Source: Gadus chalcogrammus (taxonomy: Eukaryota; Chordata; Actinopteri; Gadiformes; Gadidae). From it: a DNA stretch of 64,000 bases. Where the stretch lies: contig NC_079416.1 of assembly GCF_026213295.1 (NCBI RefSeq), positions 681,892-745,891 on the forward strand. The letters run 5' to 3'. Shown in pieces: positions 20,888-31,296 of this stretch (the stretch's first letter is position 1; each line of letters opens with the position of its first letter). The translations under genes were made by a program, and so were the position numbers. The notes beneath the pieces are model-generated. The model saw nothing but the letters and a program-made list of their open reading frames with translations, ran no database searches and was not told where the DNA came from.

Positions 20888-20960
20888 GTTTCCGTAGTTT
20901 AGTGGTTATCACGTTAGCCTCCCACGCGAAAGGTCCCCGATTCGAAACCGGGCGGAAACA
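20888..20960 (+). tRNA. tRNA with Val body and CCC anticodon
   Basis: The triplet at 20921-20923 is CCC, cognate to the Gly codon GGG. It differs from CAC by A35 to C. T12, A29 and A53 add mismatches, so this single copy is probably inactive. Confidence 0.75.
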
Positions 20961-21197
20961 GCATTATTGTTTTGAGGTATACAAAGTTAAAGTTTAAATT
21001 CTCCTGCTTTACTATCAAGTAGCTATTCGTGAAGAGTTTATCTTGAACAGAACCATCAGCAGCGTCTACTTGGCACCACGCCACCTCTTGAACCGATAGC
21101 CTCGTCATATTATTAAGTATTTAAACCAACACGGAAAACCTGTTCATGCGGGTGCTTCTGATCACAATATTTTCTAGGTTTGTTTTCATTCTCAAAG

Positions 21198-21270
21198 GTT
21201 TCCGTAGTGTAGTGGTTATCACGTTCGCCTTACACGCGATAGGTCCCCGGTTCGAGACCGGGCGGAAACA
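21198..21270 (+). tRNA. trnav-uac: tRNA-Val (TAC)
   Basis: Anticodon TAC at 21231-21233. T43 and G59. Confidence 0.93.
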
Positions 21271-21743
21271 TGGTGATAGTATATGTATTTAGTGCTCGCA
21301 GTTGAGAGCATAGACTGTATGAAAGTTAAACTCTAACTCTAGTTGTGAGAAGTTCTTAGGAGTGTCTTGGTGTCAACCTCCTTTCCTGTTTTGCCTAGCG
21401 TTACTGAGTCTTCTACGTGCACCTCTCCAGCATGGACTTCTGGGGTAACCGTCTCATCCTGGATCGTCTAGCGTGCAATGGACGGTTCGTAGTCCATTAG
21501 CATGTCGTGGCGGGCTTTGGCCGCTGTCGTTACGACTTTACAATTGAGGCCTAGCGTGCTAGCATTGTTCCCCGCGGTAGCAGATGGGCGAATGGATGTT
21601 TAGGATAATATGTTTCAAATATGTATGATATAACCACTTACATTCACACCTGACCACTCTGACCCTGGTTCCATTAAATGTTGTGAACTAGACTGGACGG
21701 TTGATGACGGGATTCTGATGGGTTGCCAGATTCTTGTGTATGT

Positions 21744-21816
21744 GTTTTTGTAGTGTAGTGGTTATCACGTTCGCCTCACACGCGAAAGGTCCCCGGTTCG
21801 AAACCGGGCGGAAACA
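21744..21816 (+). tRNA. trnav-cac: tRNA-Val (CAC)
   Basis: Anticodon CAC at 21777-21779. T5 and T6 only, both G-T paired; they create a T5 run inside the gene. Confidence 0.92.
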
Positions 21817-22053
21817 TCAAAACTGTTTTGAGATCAACAAAGTTAATGTTTAAATTCTACTGCTTTACTATCAAGCAGCTATTCGTGATGAGTCTATCTG
21901 GAACAGAGCCTTCAGCAGCGTCTACTTGGCACCACGCCACCTCTTCAACCGATAGCCTCGTCATATTATTAAGTGTTTAAACCTGCGCTGAAAACCTGTT
22001 CATGTGGGAGCTTCTGCTGACAAAATTTTCTAGGGTTATGCTCAAGCTAACAG

Positions 22054-22126
22054 GTTTCCGTTGTGTAGTGATTATCACGTTCGCCTAACACGCGAAAGGT
22101 CTCCGGTTTGAAACCGGGCAGAAACA
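22054..22126 (+). tRNA. trnav-aac: tRNA-Val (AAC), V2 class
   Basis: Anticodon AAC at 22087-22089. T9, A18, T49, T56 and A67. Confidence 0.83.
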
Positions 22127-22364
22127 GTTTCATTGTTTTGAGATATACAAAGTTAATGTTTAAATTCTCCTGCTTTACTATCAAGCAGCCATTCGGGAAA
22201 AGTCTATCTGGAACAGAAACTTCAGCAGCGTCTACTTGGCACCACGCCCCCTCTTCAACCGATAGCCTCGTCATATTATTAAGTATTTAAACCAACGCGG
22301 AAAACCTGTTCATGCGGGTGCTTCTGATGACAATATTTACCAGTTTTTTTTTTCATTCTCACAG

Positions 22365-22437
22365 ATTTCTGTAGTGTAGTGGTTATCACGTTCGCCAGAC
22401 ATGCAAAAGGTCCCCGGTTCAAGACCGGGCGGAAACA
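22365..22437 (+). tRNA. tRNA-Val-like with GAC anticodon
   Basis: The triplet at 22398-22400 is GAC, still a Val anticodon but with A33 in place of T33. A1, T6, T38, A41, A57 and G59 also occur. It sits where sister blocks have a TAC gene. G34 Val tRNAs are not normal in eukaryotes; probably decayed. Confidence 0.68.
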
Positions 22438-22663
22438 GCATTAATTACAAATTTAATGTTGAAATTCTCCTGCTTTGCTATCAAGCAGCTATTCGGGAAA
22501 AGTCCGTCTGGAACAGGACCTTCAGCAGTGACTACTTGGCACCACGCCACCTCTTCAACCGACAGCCTCGTCTTATTATTAAGTGTTTAAACCTGCGCTG
22601 AAAACCTGTTCATGCGGGAGCTTCTGCTGACAACATTTTCTAGGGTTATGCTCAAGCTAATAG

Positions 22664-22736
22664 GTTTCCGTTGTGTAGTGATTATCACGTTCGCCTAACA
22701 CGCGATAGGTCCCCGGTTCGAAACCGGGCAGAAACA
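22664..22736 (+). tRNA. trnav-aac: tRNA-Val (AAC), V2 class
   Basis: Anticodon AAC at 22697-22699. T9, A18, T43 and A67. Confidence 0.83.
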
Positions 22737-22973
22737 GTTTCATCGTTTTGAGATATACAAAGTTAAGGTTTAAATTCTCCTGCTTTACTATCAAGCAGCT
22801 ATTCGGGAAAAGGCTATCTGGAACAGAAACTTCAGCAGCGTCTACTTGGCACCACGCCAACTCTTCAACCGATAGCCGCGTCATATTATTAAGTGTTTAA
22901 ACCTGCGCTGAAAACCTGTTCATGTGGGAGCTTCTGCTGACAAAATTTTCTAGGGTTATGCTCAAGCTAATAG

Positions 22974-23020
22974 GTTTCCGTTGTGTAGTGATTATCACGT
23001 TCGCCTAACATGCGATAGGT
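22974..23020 (+). pseudogene. tRNA-Val (AAC) lacking T arm
   Basis: Positions 1-47 of a V2 gene (T9, A18, T38, T43; AAC at 23007-23009) run straight into the L spacer at a shared GGT/GTT. The B box, T arm and 3' acceptor are missing. Confidence 0.9.
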
Positions 23021-23427
23021 TAAACTCTAACTCTCGTTGTGAGAAGTGTCTTGGTGTCAACCTCCTTTCCTGAGTTTCCTAGCGTTACTGAGTCTTCTAC
23101 GTGCACCTCTCCAGCATGGACTTCTGGGGTAACCGTCTCATCCTGGATCGTCTAGCATGCAATGGACGGTTCGTAGGCCATTGGCATGTCGTGGCGGGCT
23201 TTGGCCGCTGTCGTTACGACTTTACAATTGAGGCCTAGCGTGTTAGCATTGTTCCCCGCTGTAGCAGATGGGCGAATGGATGTTTAGGATAATATGTTGC
23301 AAATATGTATGATATAACCACTTACATTCACACCTGACCACTCTGACCCTGGTTCCATTAAATGGTGTGAACTCGACTGGACGGTTGATGACAGGATTCT
23401 GATGGGTTGCCAGATTCTTGTGTATGT
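23021..23427 (+). repeat. L spacer lacking its first part (407 bp)
   Basis: L begins at TAAACTC, joined directly to position 47 of a truncated tRNA. Copies at 25561-25967 and 27244-27650. Confidence 0.88.
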
Positions 23428-23500
23428 GTTTCCGTAGTGTAGTGGTTATCACGTTAGCCTCACACGCGAAAGGTCCCCGATTCGAAACCGGGCGGAAACA
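23428..23500 (+). tRNA. trnav-cac: tRNA-Val (CAC)
   Basis: Anticodon CAC at 23461-23463. A29 (mismatch with G41) and A53 (mismatch with C61). Confidence 0.83.
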
Positions 23501-23737
23501 GCATTATTGTTTTGAGGTATACAAAGTTAAAGTTTAAATTCTCCTGCTTTACTATCAAGTAGCTATTCGTGAAAAGTTTATCTTGAACAGAACCATCAGC
23601 AGCGTCTACTTGGCACCACGCCACCTCTTGAACCGATAGCCTCGTCATATTATTAAGTATTTAAACCAACACGGAAAACCTGTTCATGCGGGTGCTTCTG
23701 ATCACAATATTTTCTAGGTTTGTTTTCATTCTCAATG

Positions 23738-23810
23738 GTTTCCGTAGTGTAGTGGTTATCACGTTCGCCTTACACGCGATAGGTCCCCGGTTCGAGACCG
23801 GGCGGAAACA
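23738..23810 (+). tRNA. trnav-uac: tRNA-Val (TAC)
   Basis: Anticodon TAC at 23771-23773. T43 and G59. Confidence 0.93.
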
Positions 23811-24284
23811 TGGTGATAGTATTTGTATTTAGTGCTCGCAGTTGAGAGCATAGACTGTATGAAAGTTAAACTCTAACTCTAGTTGTGAGAAGTTCTTAGG
23901 AGTGTCTTGGTGTCAACCTCCTTTCCTGTTTTGCCTAGCGTTACTGAGTCTTCTACGTGCACCTCTCCAGCATGGACTTCTGGGGTAACCGTCTCATCCT
24001 GGATCGTCTAGCGTGCAATGGACGGTTCGTAGTCCATTAGCATGTCGTGGCGGGCTTTGGCCGCTGTCGTTACGACTTTACAATTGAGGCCTAGCGTGCT
24101 AGCATTGTTCCCCGCGGTAGCAGATGGGCGAATGGATGTTTAGGATAATATGTTTCAAATATGTATGATATAACCACTTACATTCACACCTGACCACTCT
24201 GACCCTGGTTCCATTAAATGTTGTGAACTAGACTGGACGGTTGATGACGGGATTCTGATGGGTTGCCAGATACTGTGTGTATGT

Positions 24285-24357
24285 GTTTTTGTAGTGTAGT
24301 GGTTATCACGTTCGCCTCACACGCGAAAGGTCCCCGGTTCGAAACCGGGCGGAAACA
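24285..24357 (+). tRNA. trnav-cac: tRNA-Val (CAC)
   Basis: Anticodon CAC at 24318-24320. T5 and T6 only. Confidence 0.92.
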
Positions 24358-24594
24358 TCAAAACTGTTTTGAGATCAACAAAGTTAATGTTTAAATTCTA
24401 CTGCTTTACTATCAAGCAGCTATTCGTGATGAGTCTATCTGGAACAGTGCCTTCAGCAGCGTCTACTTGGCACCACGCCACCTCTTCAACCGATAGCCTC
24501 GTCATATTATTAAGTGTTTAGACCTGCGCTGAAAACCTGTTCATGTGGGAGCTTCTGCTGACAAAATTTTCTAGGGTTATGCTCAAGCTAACAG

Positions 24595-24667
24595 GTTTCC
24601 GTTGTGTAGTGATTATCACGTTCGCCTAACACGCGAAAGGTCTCCGGTTTGAAACCGGGCAGAAACA
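24595..24667 (+). tRNA. trnav-aac: tRNA-Val (AAC), V2 class
   Basis: Anticodon AAC at 24628-24630. T9, A18, T49, T56 and A67. Confidence 0.83.
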
Positions 24668-24904
24668 GTTTCATTGTTTTGAGATATACAAAGTTAATGT
24701 TTAAATTCTCCTGCTTTACTATCAAGCAGCTATTCGGGAAAAGTCTATCTGGAACAGAAACTTCAGCAGCGTCTACTTGGCACCACGCCCCCTCTTCAAC
24801 CGATAGCCTCGTCATATTATTAAGTATTTAAACCAACGCGGAAAACCTGTTCATGCGGGTGCTTCTGATGACAATATTTTCTAGTTTTTTTTTCTGTCGC
24901 ACAG

Positions 24905-24977
24905 GTTTCCGTAGTGTAGTGGTTATCACGTTCGCCTTACACGCGAAAGGTCCCCGGTTCAAGACCGGGCGGAAAAA
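24905..24977 (+). tRNA. trnav-uac: tRNA-Val (TAC)
   Basis: Anticodon TAC at 24938-24940. A57, G59 and A72, the last breaking the first acceptor pair. Confidence 0.87.
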
Positions 24978-25203
24978 GCATTAATTACAAATTTAATGTT
25001 TAAATTCTCCTGCTTTGCTATCAAGCAGCTATTCGGGAAAAGTCTGTCTGGAACAGGACCTTCAGCAGTGACTACTTGGCACCACGCCACCTCTTCAACC
25101 GATAGCCTCGTCATATTATTAAGTGTTTAAACCTGCGCTGAAAACCTGTTCATGCGGGAGCTTCTGCTGACAAGATTTTCTAGGGTTATGCTCAAGCTAA
25201 TAG

Positions 25204-25276
25204 GTTTCCGTTGTGTAGTGATTATCACGTTCGTCTAACACGCGATAGGTCCCCGGTTCGAAACCAGGCAGAAACA
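25204..25276 (+). tRNA. trnav-aac: tRNA-Val (AAC), V2 class
   Basis: Anticodon AAC at 25237-25239. T9, A18, T31, T43, A63 and A67. Confidence 0.78.
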
Positions 25277-25513
25277 GTTTCATCGTTTTGAGATATACAA
25301 AGTTAATGTTTAAATTCTCCTGCTTTACTATCAAGCAGCTATTCGGGAAAAGGCTATCTGGAACAGAAACTTCAGCAGCGTCTACTTGGCACCACGCCAA
25401 CTCTTCAACCGATAGCCGCGTCATATTATTAAGTGTTTAAACCTGCGCTGAAAACCTGTTCATGTGGGAGCTTCTGCTGACAAAATTTTCTAGGGTTATG
25501 CTCAAGCTAATAG

Positions 25514-25560
25514 GTTTCCGTTGTGTAGTGATTATCACGTTCGCCTAACATGCGATAGGT
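25514..25560 (+). pseudogene. tRNA-Val (AAC) lacking T arm
   Basis: Same 47-base remnant and junction as 22974; AAC at 25547-25549. Confidence 0.9.
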
Positions 25561-25967
25561 TAAACTCTAACTCTCGTTGTGAGAAGTGTCTTGGTGTCAA
25601 CCTCCTTTCCTGAGTTTCCTAGCGTTACTGAGTCTTCTACGTGCACCTCTCCAGCATGGACTTCTGGGGTAACCGTCTCATCCTGGATCGTCTAGCATGC
25701 AATGGACGGTTCGTAGGCCATTGGCATGTCGTGGCGGGCTTTGGCCGCTGTCGTTACGACTTTACAATTGAGGCCTAGCGTGTTAGCATTGTTCCCCGCT
25801 GTAGCAGATGGGCGAATGGATGTTTAGGATAATATGTTGCAAATATGTATGATATAACCACTTACATTCACACCTGACCACTCTGACCCTGGTTCCATTA
25901 AATGTTGTGAACTAGACTGGACGGTTGATGACGGGATTCTGATGGGTTGCCAGATTCTTGTGTATGT

Positions 25968-26040
25968 GTTTTTGTAGTGTAGTGGTTATCACGTTCGCCT
26001 CACACGCGAAAGGTCCCCGGTTCGAAACCGGGCGGAAACA
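25968..26040 (+). tRNA. trnav-cac: tRNA-Val (CAC)
   Basis: Anticodon CAC at 26001-26003. T5 and T6 only. Confidence 0.92.
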
Positions 26041-26277
26041 TCAAAACTGTTTTGAGATCAACAAAGTTAATGTTTAAATTCTCCTGCTTTACTATCAAGC
26101 AGCTATTCGTGATGAGTCTATCTGGAACAGAGCCTTCAGCAGCGTCTACTTGGCACCACGCCACCTCTTCAACCGATAGCCTCGTCATATTATTAAGTGT
26201 TTAAACCTGCGCTGAAAACCTGTTCATGTGGGAGCTTCTGCTGACAAAATTTTCTAGGGTTATGCTCAAGCTAACAG

Positions 26278-26350
26278 GTTTCCGTTGTGTAGTGATTATC
26301 ACGTTCGCCTAACACGCGAAAGGTCTCCGGTTTGAAACCGGGTAGAAACA
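26278..26350 (+). tRNA. trnav-aac: tRNA-Val (AAC), V2 class
   Basis: Anticodon AAC at 26311-26313. T9, A18, T49, T56, T66 and A67. Confidence 0.82.
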
Positions 26351-26587
26351 GTTTCATTGTTTTGAGATATACAAAGTTAATGTTTAAATTCTCCTGCTTT
26401 ACTATCAAGCAGCTATTCGGGAAAAGTCTATCTGGAACAGAAACTTCAGCAGCGTCTACTTGGCACCACGCCCCCTCTTCAACCGATAGCCTCGTCATAT
26501 TATTAAGTATTTAAACCAACGCGGAAAACCTGTTCATGCGGGTGCTTCTGATGACAATATTTTCTAGTTTTTTTTTCTTTCGCACAG

Positions 26588-26660
26588 GTTTCCGTAGTGT
26601 AGTGGTTATCACGTTCGCCTTACACGCGAAAGGTCCCCGGTTCAAGACCGGGCGGAAACA
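26588..26660 (+). tRNA. trnav-uac: tRNA-Val (TAC)
   Basis: Anticodon TAC at 26621-26623. A57 and G59. Confidence 0.93.
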
Positions 26661-26886
26661 GCATTAATTACAAATTTAATGTTGAAATTCTCCTGCTTTG
26701 CTATCAAGCAGCTATTCGGGAAAAGTCTGTCTGGAACAGGACCTTCAGCAGTGACTACTTGGCACCACGCCACCTCTTCAACCGACAGCCTCGTCTTATT
26801 ATTAAGTGTTTAAACCTGCGCTGAAAACCTGTTCATGCGGGAGCTTCTGCTGACAACATTTTCTAGGGTTATGCTCAAGCTAATAG

Positions 26887-26959
26887 GTTTCCGTTGTGTA
26901 GTGATTATCACGTTCGCCTAACACGCGATAGGTCCCCGGTTCGAAACCGGGCAGAAACA
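26887..26959 (+). tRNA. trnav-aac: tRNA-Val (AAC), V2 class
   Basis: Anticodon AAC at 26920-26922. T9, A18, T43 and A67. Confidence 0.83.
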
Positions 26960-27196
26960 GTTTCATCGTTTTGAGATATACAAAGTTAATATTTAAATTC
27001 TCCTGCTTTACTATCAAGCAGCTATTCGTGATGAGTCTATCTGGAACAGAAACTTCAGCAGCGTCTACTTGGCACCACGCCAACTCTTCAACCGATAGCC
27101 GCGTCATATTATTAAGTGTTTAAACCTGCGCTGAAAACCTGTTCATGTGGGAGCTTCTGCTGACAAAATTTTCTAGGGTTATGCTCAAGCTAATAG

Positions 27197-27243
27197 GTTT
27201 CCGTTGTGTAGTGATTATCACGTTCGCCTAACATGCGATAGGT
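27197..27243 (+). pseudogene. tRNA-Val (AAC) lacking T arm
   Basis: Third copy of the 47-base remnant; AAC at 27230-27232. Confidence 0.9.
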
Positions 27244-27650
27244 TAAACTCTAACTCTCGTTGTGAGAAGTGTCTTGGTGTCAACCTCCTTTCCTGAGTTT
27301 CCTAGCGTTACTGAGTCTTCTACGTGCACCTCTCCAGCATGGACTTCTGGGGTAACCGTCTCATCCTGGATCGTCTAGCATGCAATGGACGGTTCGTAGG
27401 CCATTGGCATGTCGTGGCGGGCTTTGGCCGCTGTCGTTACGACTTTACAATTGAGGCCTAGCGTGTTAGCATTGTTCCCCGCTGTAGCAGATGGGCGAAT
27501 GGATGTTTAGGATAATATGTTGCAAATATGTATGATATAACCACTTACATTCACACCTGACCACTCTGACCCTGGTTCCATTAAATGGTGTGAACTCGAC
27601 TGGACGGTTGATGACAGGATTCTGATGGGTTGCCAGATTCTTGTGTATGT

Positions 27651-27723
27651 GTTTCCGTAGTGTAGTGGTTATCACGTTAGCCTCACACGCGAAAGGTCCC
27701 CGATTCGAAACCGGGCGGAAACA
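27651..27723 (+). tRNA. trnav-cac: tRNA-Val (CAC)
   Basis: Anticodon CAC at 27684-27686. A29 and A53. Confidence 0.83.
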
Positions 27724-27960
27724 GCATTATTGTTTTGAGGTATACAAAGTTAAAGTTTAAATTCTCCTGCTTTACTATCAAGTAGCTATTCGTGAAGAGT
27801 TTATCTTGAACAGAACCATCAGCAGCGTCTACTTGGCACCACGCCACCTCTTGAACCGATAGCCTCGTCATATTATTAAGTATTTAAACCAACACGGAAA
27901 ACCTGTTCATGCGGGTGCTTCTGATCACAATATTTTCTAGGTTTGTTTTCATTCAAAAAG

Positions 27961-28033
27961 GTTTCCGTAGTGTAGTGGTTATCACGTTCGCCTTACACGC
28001 GATAGGTCCCCGGTTCGAGACCGGGCGGAAACA
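27961..28033 (+). tRNA. trnav-uac: tRNA-Val (TAC)
   Basis: Anticodon TAC at 27994-27996. T43 and G59. Confidence 0.93.
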
Positions 28034-28171
28034 TGGTGGAAGTATTTGTATTTAGTGCTCGCAGTTGAGAGCATAGACTGTATGAAAGTTAAACTCTAAC
28101 TCTAGTTGTGAGAAGTTCTTAGGAGTGTCTTGGTGTCAACCTCCTTTCCTTTTTTGCCTAGCGTTACTGAG
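28034..28171 (+). repeat. L spacer cut at 138 bp
   Basis: L runs to GTTACTGAG and then meets the 3' part of a V2 tRNA gene without its 5' half. Confidence 0.85.
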
Positions 28172-28217
28172 TCGCCTAACACGCGATAGGTCCCCGGTTC
28201 GAAACCGGGCAGAAACA
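28172..28217 (+). pseudogene. tRNA-Val (AAC) 3' part only
   Basis: Positions 28-73 of a V2 gene (AAC at 28178-28180, T43, A67) are joined to a cut L spacer at a shared TC. The 5' acceptor, D arm and A box are absent. Complement of the truncation at 22974. Confidence 0.88.
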
Positions 28218-28454
28218 GTTTCATCGTTTTGAGATATACAAAGTTAATATTTAAATTCTCCTGCTTTACTATCAAGCAGCTATTCGGGAAAAGGCTATCT
28301 GGAACAGAAACTTCAGCAGCGTCTACTTGGCACCACGCCAACTCTTCAACCGATAGCCGCGTCATATTATTAAGTGTTTAAACCTGCGCTGAAAACCTGT
28401 TCATGCGGGAGCTTCTGCTGACAAAATTTTCTAGGGTTTTGCTCATTCTACATG

Positions 28455-28527
28455 GTTTCCGTAGTGTAGTGGTTATCACGTTCGCCTAACACGGGAAAGA
28501 TCCCCGGTTCGAGACTGGGCGGAAACA
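28455..28527 (+). tRNA. trnav-aac: tRNA-Val (AAC)
   Basis: Anticodon AAC at 28488-28490. G40 (mismatch with G30), A46, G59 and T62. Confidence 0.86.
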
Positions 28528-29001
28528 TGGTGAAAGTATTTGTATTTAGTGCTCGCAGTTGATAGCATAGACTGTGTGAAAGTTAAACTCTAACTCTAGT
28601 TGTGAGAAGTTCTTAGGAGTGTCTTGGTGTCAACCTCCTTTCCTTTTTTGCCTAGCGTTACTGAGTCTTCTACGTGCACCTCTCCAGCATGGACTTCTGG
28701 AGTAACCGTCTCATCCTGGATCGTCTAGCGTGCAATGGACGGTTCGTAGTCCATTAGCATGTCGTGGCGGGCTTTGGCCGCTGTCGTTACGACTTTACAA
28801 TTGAGGCCTAGTGTGCTTGCATTGTTCCCCGCGGTAGCAGATGGGCAAATGGATGTTTAGGATAATATGTTTCAAATATGTATGATATAACCACTTACAT
28901 TCACACCTGACCACTCTGACCCTGGTTCCATTAAATGTTGTGAACTAGACTGGACGGTTGATGACGGGATTCTGATGGGTCGCCAGATACACAGTGTATG
29001 T

Positions 29002-29074
29002 GTTTTCGTAGTGTAGTGGTTATCACGGTCGCCTCACACGCGAATGGTCCCCGGTTCGAAACGGGGCGGAAACA
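29002..29074 (+). tRNA. trnav-cac: tRNA-Val (CAC)
   Basis: Anticodon CAC at 29035-29037. T5, G27, T44 and G62 (mismatch with G52). Confidence 0.83.
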
Positions 29075-29311
29075 TCAAAACTGTTTTGAGATCAACAAAG
29101 TTAATGTTTAAATTCTCCTGCTTTACTATCAAGCAGCTATTCGGGAAAAGGCTATCTGGAACAGAAACTTCAGCAGCGTCTACTTGGCACCACGCCACCT
29201 CTTCAACCGATAGCCGCGTCATATTATTAAGTGTTTAAACCTGCGCTGAAAACCTGTTCATGCGGGAGCTTCTGCTGGCAAAATTTTCTAGGGTTTTGCT
29301 CAATCGACATG

Positions 29312-29384
29312 GTTTCCGTAGTGTAGTGGTTATCACGTTCGCCTAACACGCGATAGGTCCCCGGTTCGAGACCGGGCGGAAACA
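29312..29384 (+). tRNA. trnav-aac: tRNA-Val (AAC)
   Basis: Anticodon AAC at 29345-29347. T43 and G59. Confidence 0.92.
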
Positions 29385-29746
29385 TGGTGAAAGTATTTGT
29401 ATTTAGCGCTCGCAGTTGAGAGCATAGACTGTATGAAAGTTAAACTCGAACTCTAGTTGTGAGAAGTGTCTGGGTGTCAACCTCCTTTCCTGATTTTCCT
29501 AGCGTTACTGAGCCTTCTACGTGCACCTCTCCAGCATGGACTTCTGGGGTAACCGTCTCATCCTGGATCGTCTAGCATGCAATGGACGGTTCGTAGGCCA
29601 TTGGTATGTCGTGGTGGGCTTTGGCCGCTGTCGTTACGACTTTACAAGCCTCGTCATATTATTAAGTATTTAAACCAACGCGGAAAACCTGTTCATGCGG
29701 GTGCTTCTGATCACAAAATTTTCTAGTTTTTTTTTCATTCTCACAG

Positions 29747-29819
29747 GTTTCCGTAGTTTAGTGGTTATCACGTTCGCCTTACACGCGAAAGGTCCCCGGT
29801 TCGAGACCGGGCGGAAACA
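29747..29819 (+). tRNA. trnav-uac: tRNA-Val (TAC)
   Basis: Anticodon TAC at 29780-29782. T12 in the D stem (mismatch with C23) and G59. T9 tract just upstream. Confidence 0.92.
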
Positions 29820-30293
29820 TGGTGAAAGTATTTGTGTTTAGTGCTCGCAGTTGATAGCATAGACTGTGTGAAAGTTAAACTCTAACTCTGGTTGTGAGAA
29901 GTTCTTAGGAGTGTCTTGGTGTCAACCTCCTTTCCTGTTTTGCCTAGCGTTACTGAGTCTTCTACGTGCACATCTCCAGCATGGACTTCTGGGGTAACCG
30001 TCTCATCCTGGATCGTCTAGCGTGCAATGGACGGTTCGTAGTCCATTAGCATGTCGTGGCGGGCTTTGGCCGCTGTCGTTACGACTTTACAATTGAGGCC
30101 TAGCGTGCTAGCATTGTTCCCCGCGGTAGCAGATGGGCGAATGGATGTTTAGGATAATATGTTTCAAATATGTATGATATAACCACTTACATTCACACCT
30201 GACCACTCTGACCCTGGTTCCATTAAATGTTGTGAACTAGACTGGACGGTTGATGACGGGATTCTTATGGGTTGCCAGATACTAGGTGTATGT

Positions 30294-30366
30294 GTATTCG
30301 TAGTGTAGTGGTTATCACGTTCGCCTCACACGCGAAAGGTCCCTGGTTCGAAACCGGGCAGAAACA
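30294..30366 (+). tRNA. trnav-cac: tRNA-Val (CAC)
   Basis: Anticodon CAC at 30327-30329. A3, T5, T51 and A67: two acceptor mismatches (3-70, 6-67). Confidence 0.78.
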
Positions 30367-30603
30367 TCTAAACTGTTTTGAGATCAACAAAGTTAATGTT
30401 TAAATTCTCCTGCTTTACCATCAAGCAGCTATTCGTGATGAGTCTATCTGGAACAGAGCCTTCAGCAGCGTCTACTTGGCACCACGCCACCTCTTCAACC
30501 GATAGCCTCGTCATATTATTAAGTGTTTAAACCTGCGCTGAAAACCTGGTCATGTGGGAGCTTCTGCTGACAAAATTTTCTAGGGTTATGCTCAAGCTAA
30601 TAG

Positions 30604-30676
30604 GTTTCCGTTGTGTAGTGATTATCACGTTCGCCTAACACGCGAAAGGTCTCCGGTTTGAAACCGGGCAGAAAGA
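30604..30676 (+). tRNA. trnav-aac: tRNA-Val (AAC), V2 class with G72
   Basis: Anticodon AAC at 30637-30639. T9, A18, T49, T56 and A67; G72 breaks the end pair with G1. Confidence 0.77.
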
Positions 30677-30913
30677 GTTTCATCGTTTTGAGATATACAA
30701 AGTTAATGTTTAAATTCTCCTGCTTTACCATCAAGCAGCTATTCGGGAAAAGGCTATCTGGAACAGAAACTTCAGCAGCGTCTACTTGGCACCACGCCAA
30801 CTCTTCAACCGATAGCCGCATCATATTATTAAGTGTTTAAACCTGCTCTGAAAACCTGTTCATGCGGGAGCTTCTGCTGACAACATTTTCTAGGGTTTTA
30901 TTCAATCTACATG

Positions 30914-30986
30914 GTTTCCGTAGTGTAGTGGTTATCACGTTCGCCTAACACTTGAAAGGTCCCAGGTACGAAACCGGGCGGAAACA
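30914..30986 (+). tRNA. trnav-aac: tRNA-Val (AAC), B-box change
   Basis: Anticodon AAC at 30947-30949. T39 and T40 weaken the anticodon stem; A51 and A55 damage the T arm and B box. Confidence 0.72.
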
Positions 30987-31223
30987 GCAATACTGTTTTG
31001 AGATCAACAAAGTTAATGTTTAAATTCTCCTGCTTTACTATCAAGCAGCTATTCGTGATGAGTCTATCTGGAACAGAGCCTTCAGCAGCGTCTACTTGGC
31101 ACCACGCCACCTCTTCAACTGATAGCCTCGTCATATTATTAAGTGTTTAAACCTGCGCTGAAAACCTGTTCATGCGGGAGCTTCTGCTGACAAAATTTTC
31201 TAGGGTTTTGCTCAATCGACATG

Positions 31224-31296
31224 GTTTCCGTAGTGTAGTGGTTATCACGTTCGCCTAACACGCGAAAGGTCCCCGGTTCGAGACCGGGCGGAAACA
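31224..31296 (+). tRNA. trnav-aac: tRNA-Val (AAC)
   Basis: Anticodon AAC at 31257-31259. G59 only. L spacer follows, with the first T4 only at 31406-31409. Confidence 0.96.

Larger units (their letters stand above)
21198..27960 (+). repeat. 2540-bp and 1683-bp blocks with truncated tRNA
   Basis: 21198-23737 holds TAC, CAC, V2, a TAC-like gene, V2, a truncated V2 and CAC. 24285-25967 and 25968-27650 are 1683-bp repeats of the same core. The truncated gene occurs in each. Confidence 0.88.
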
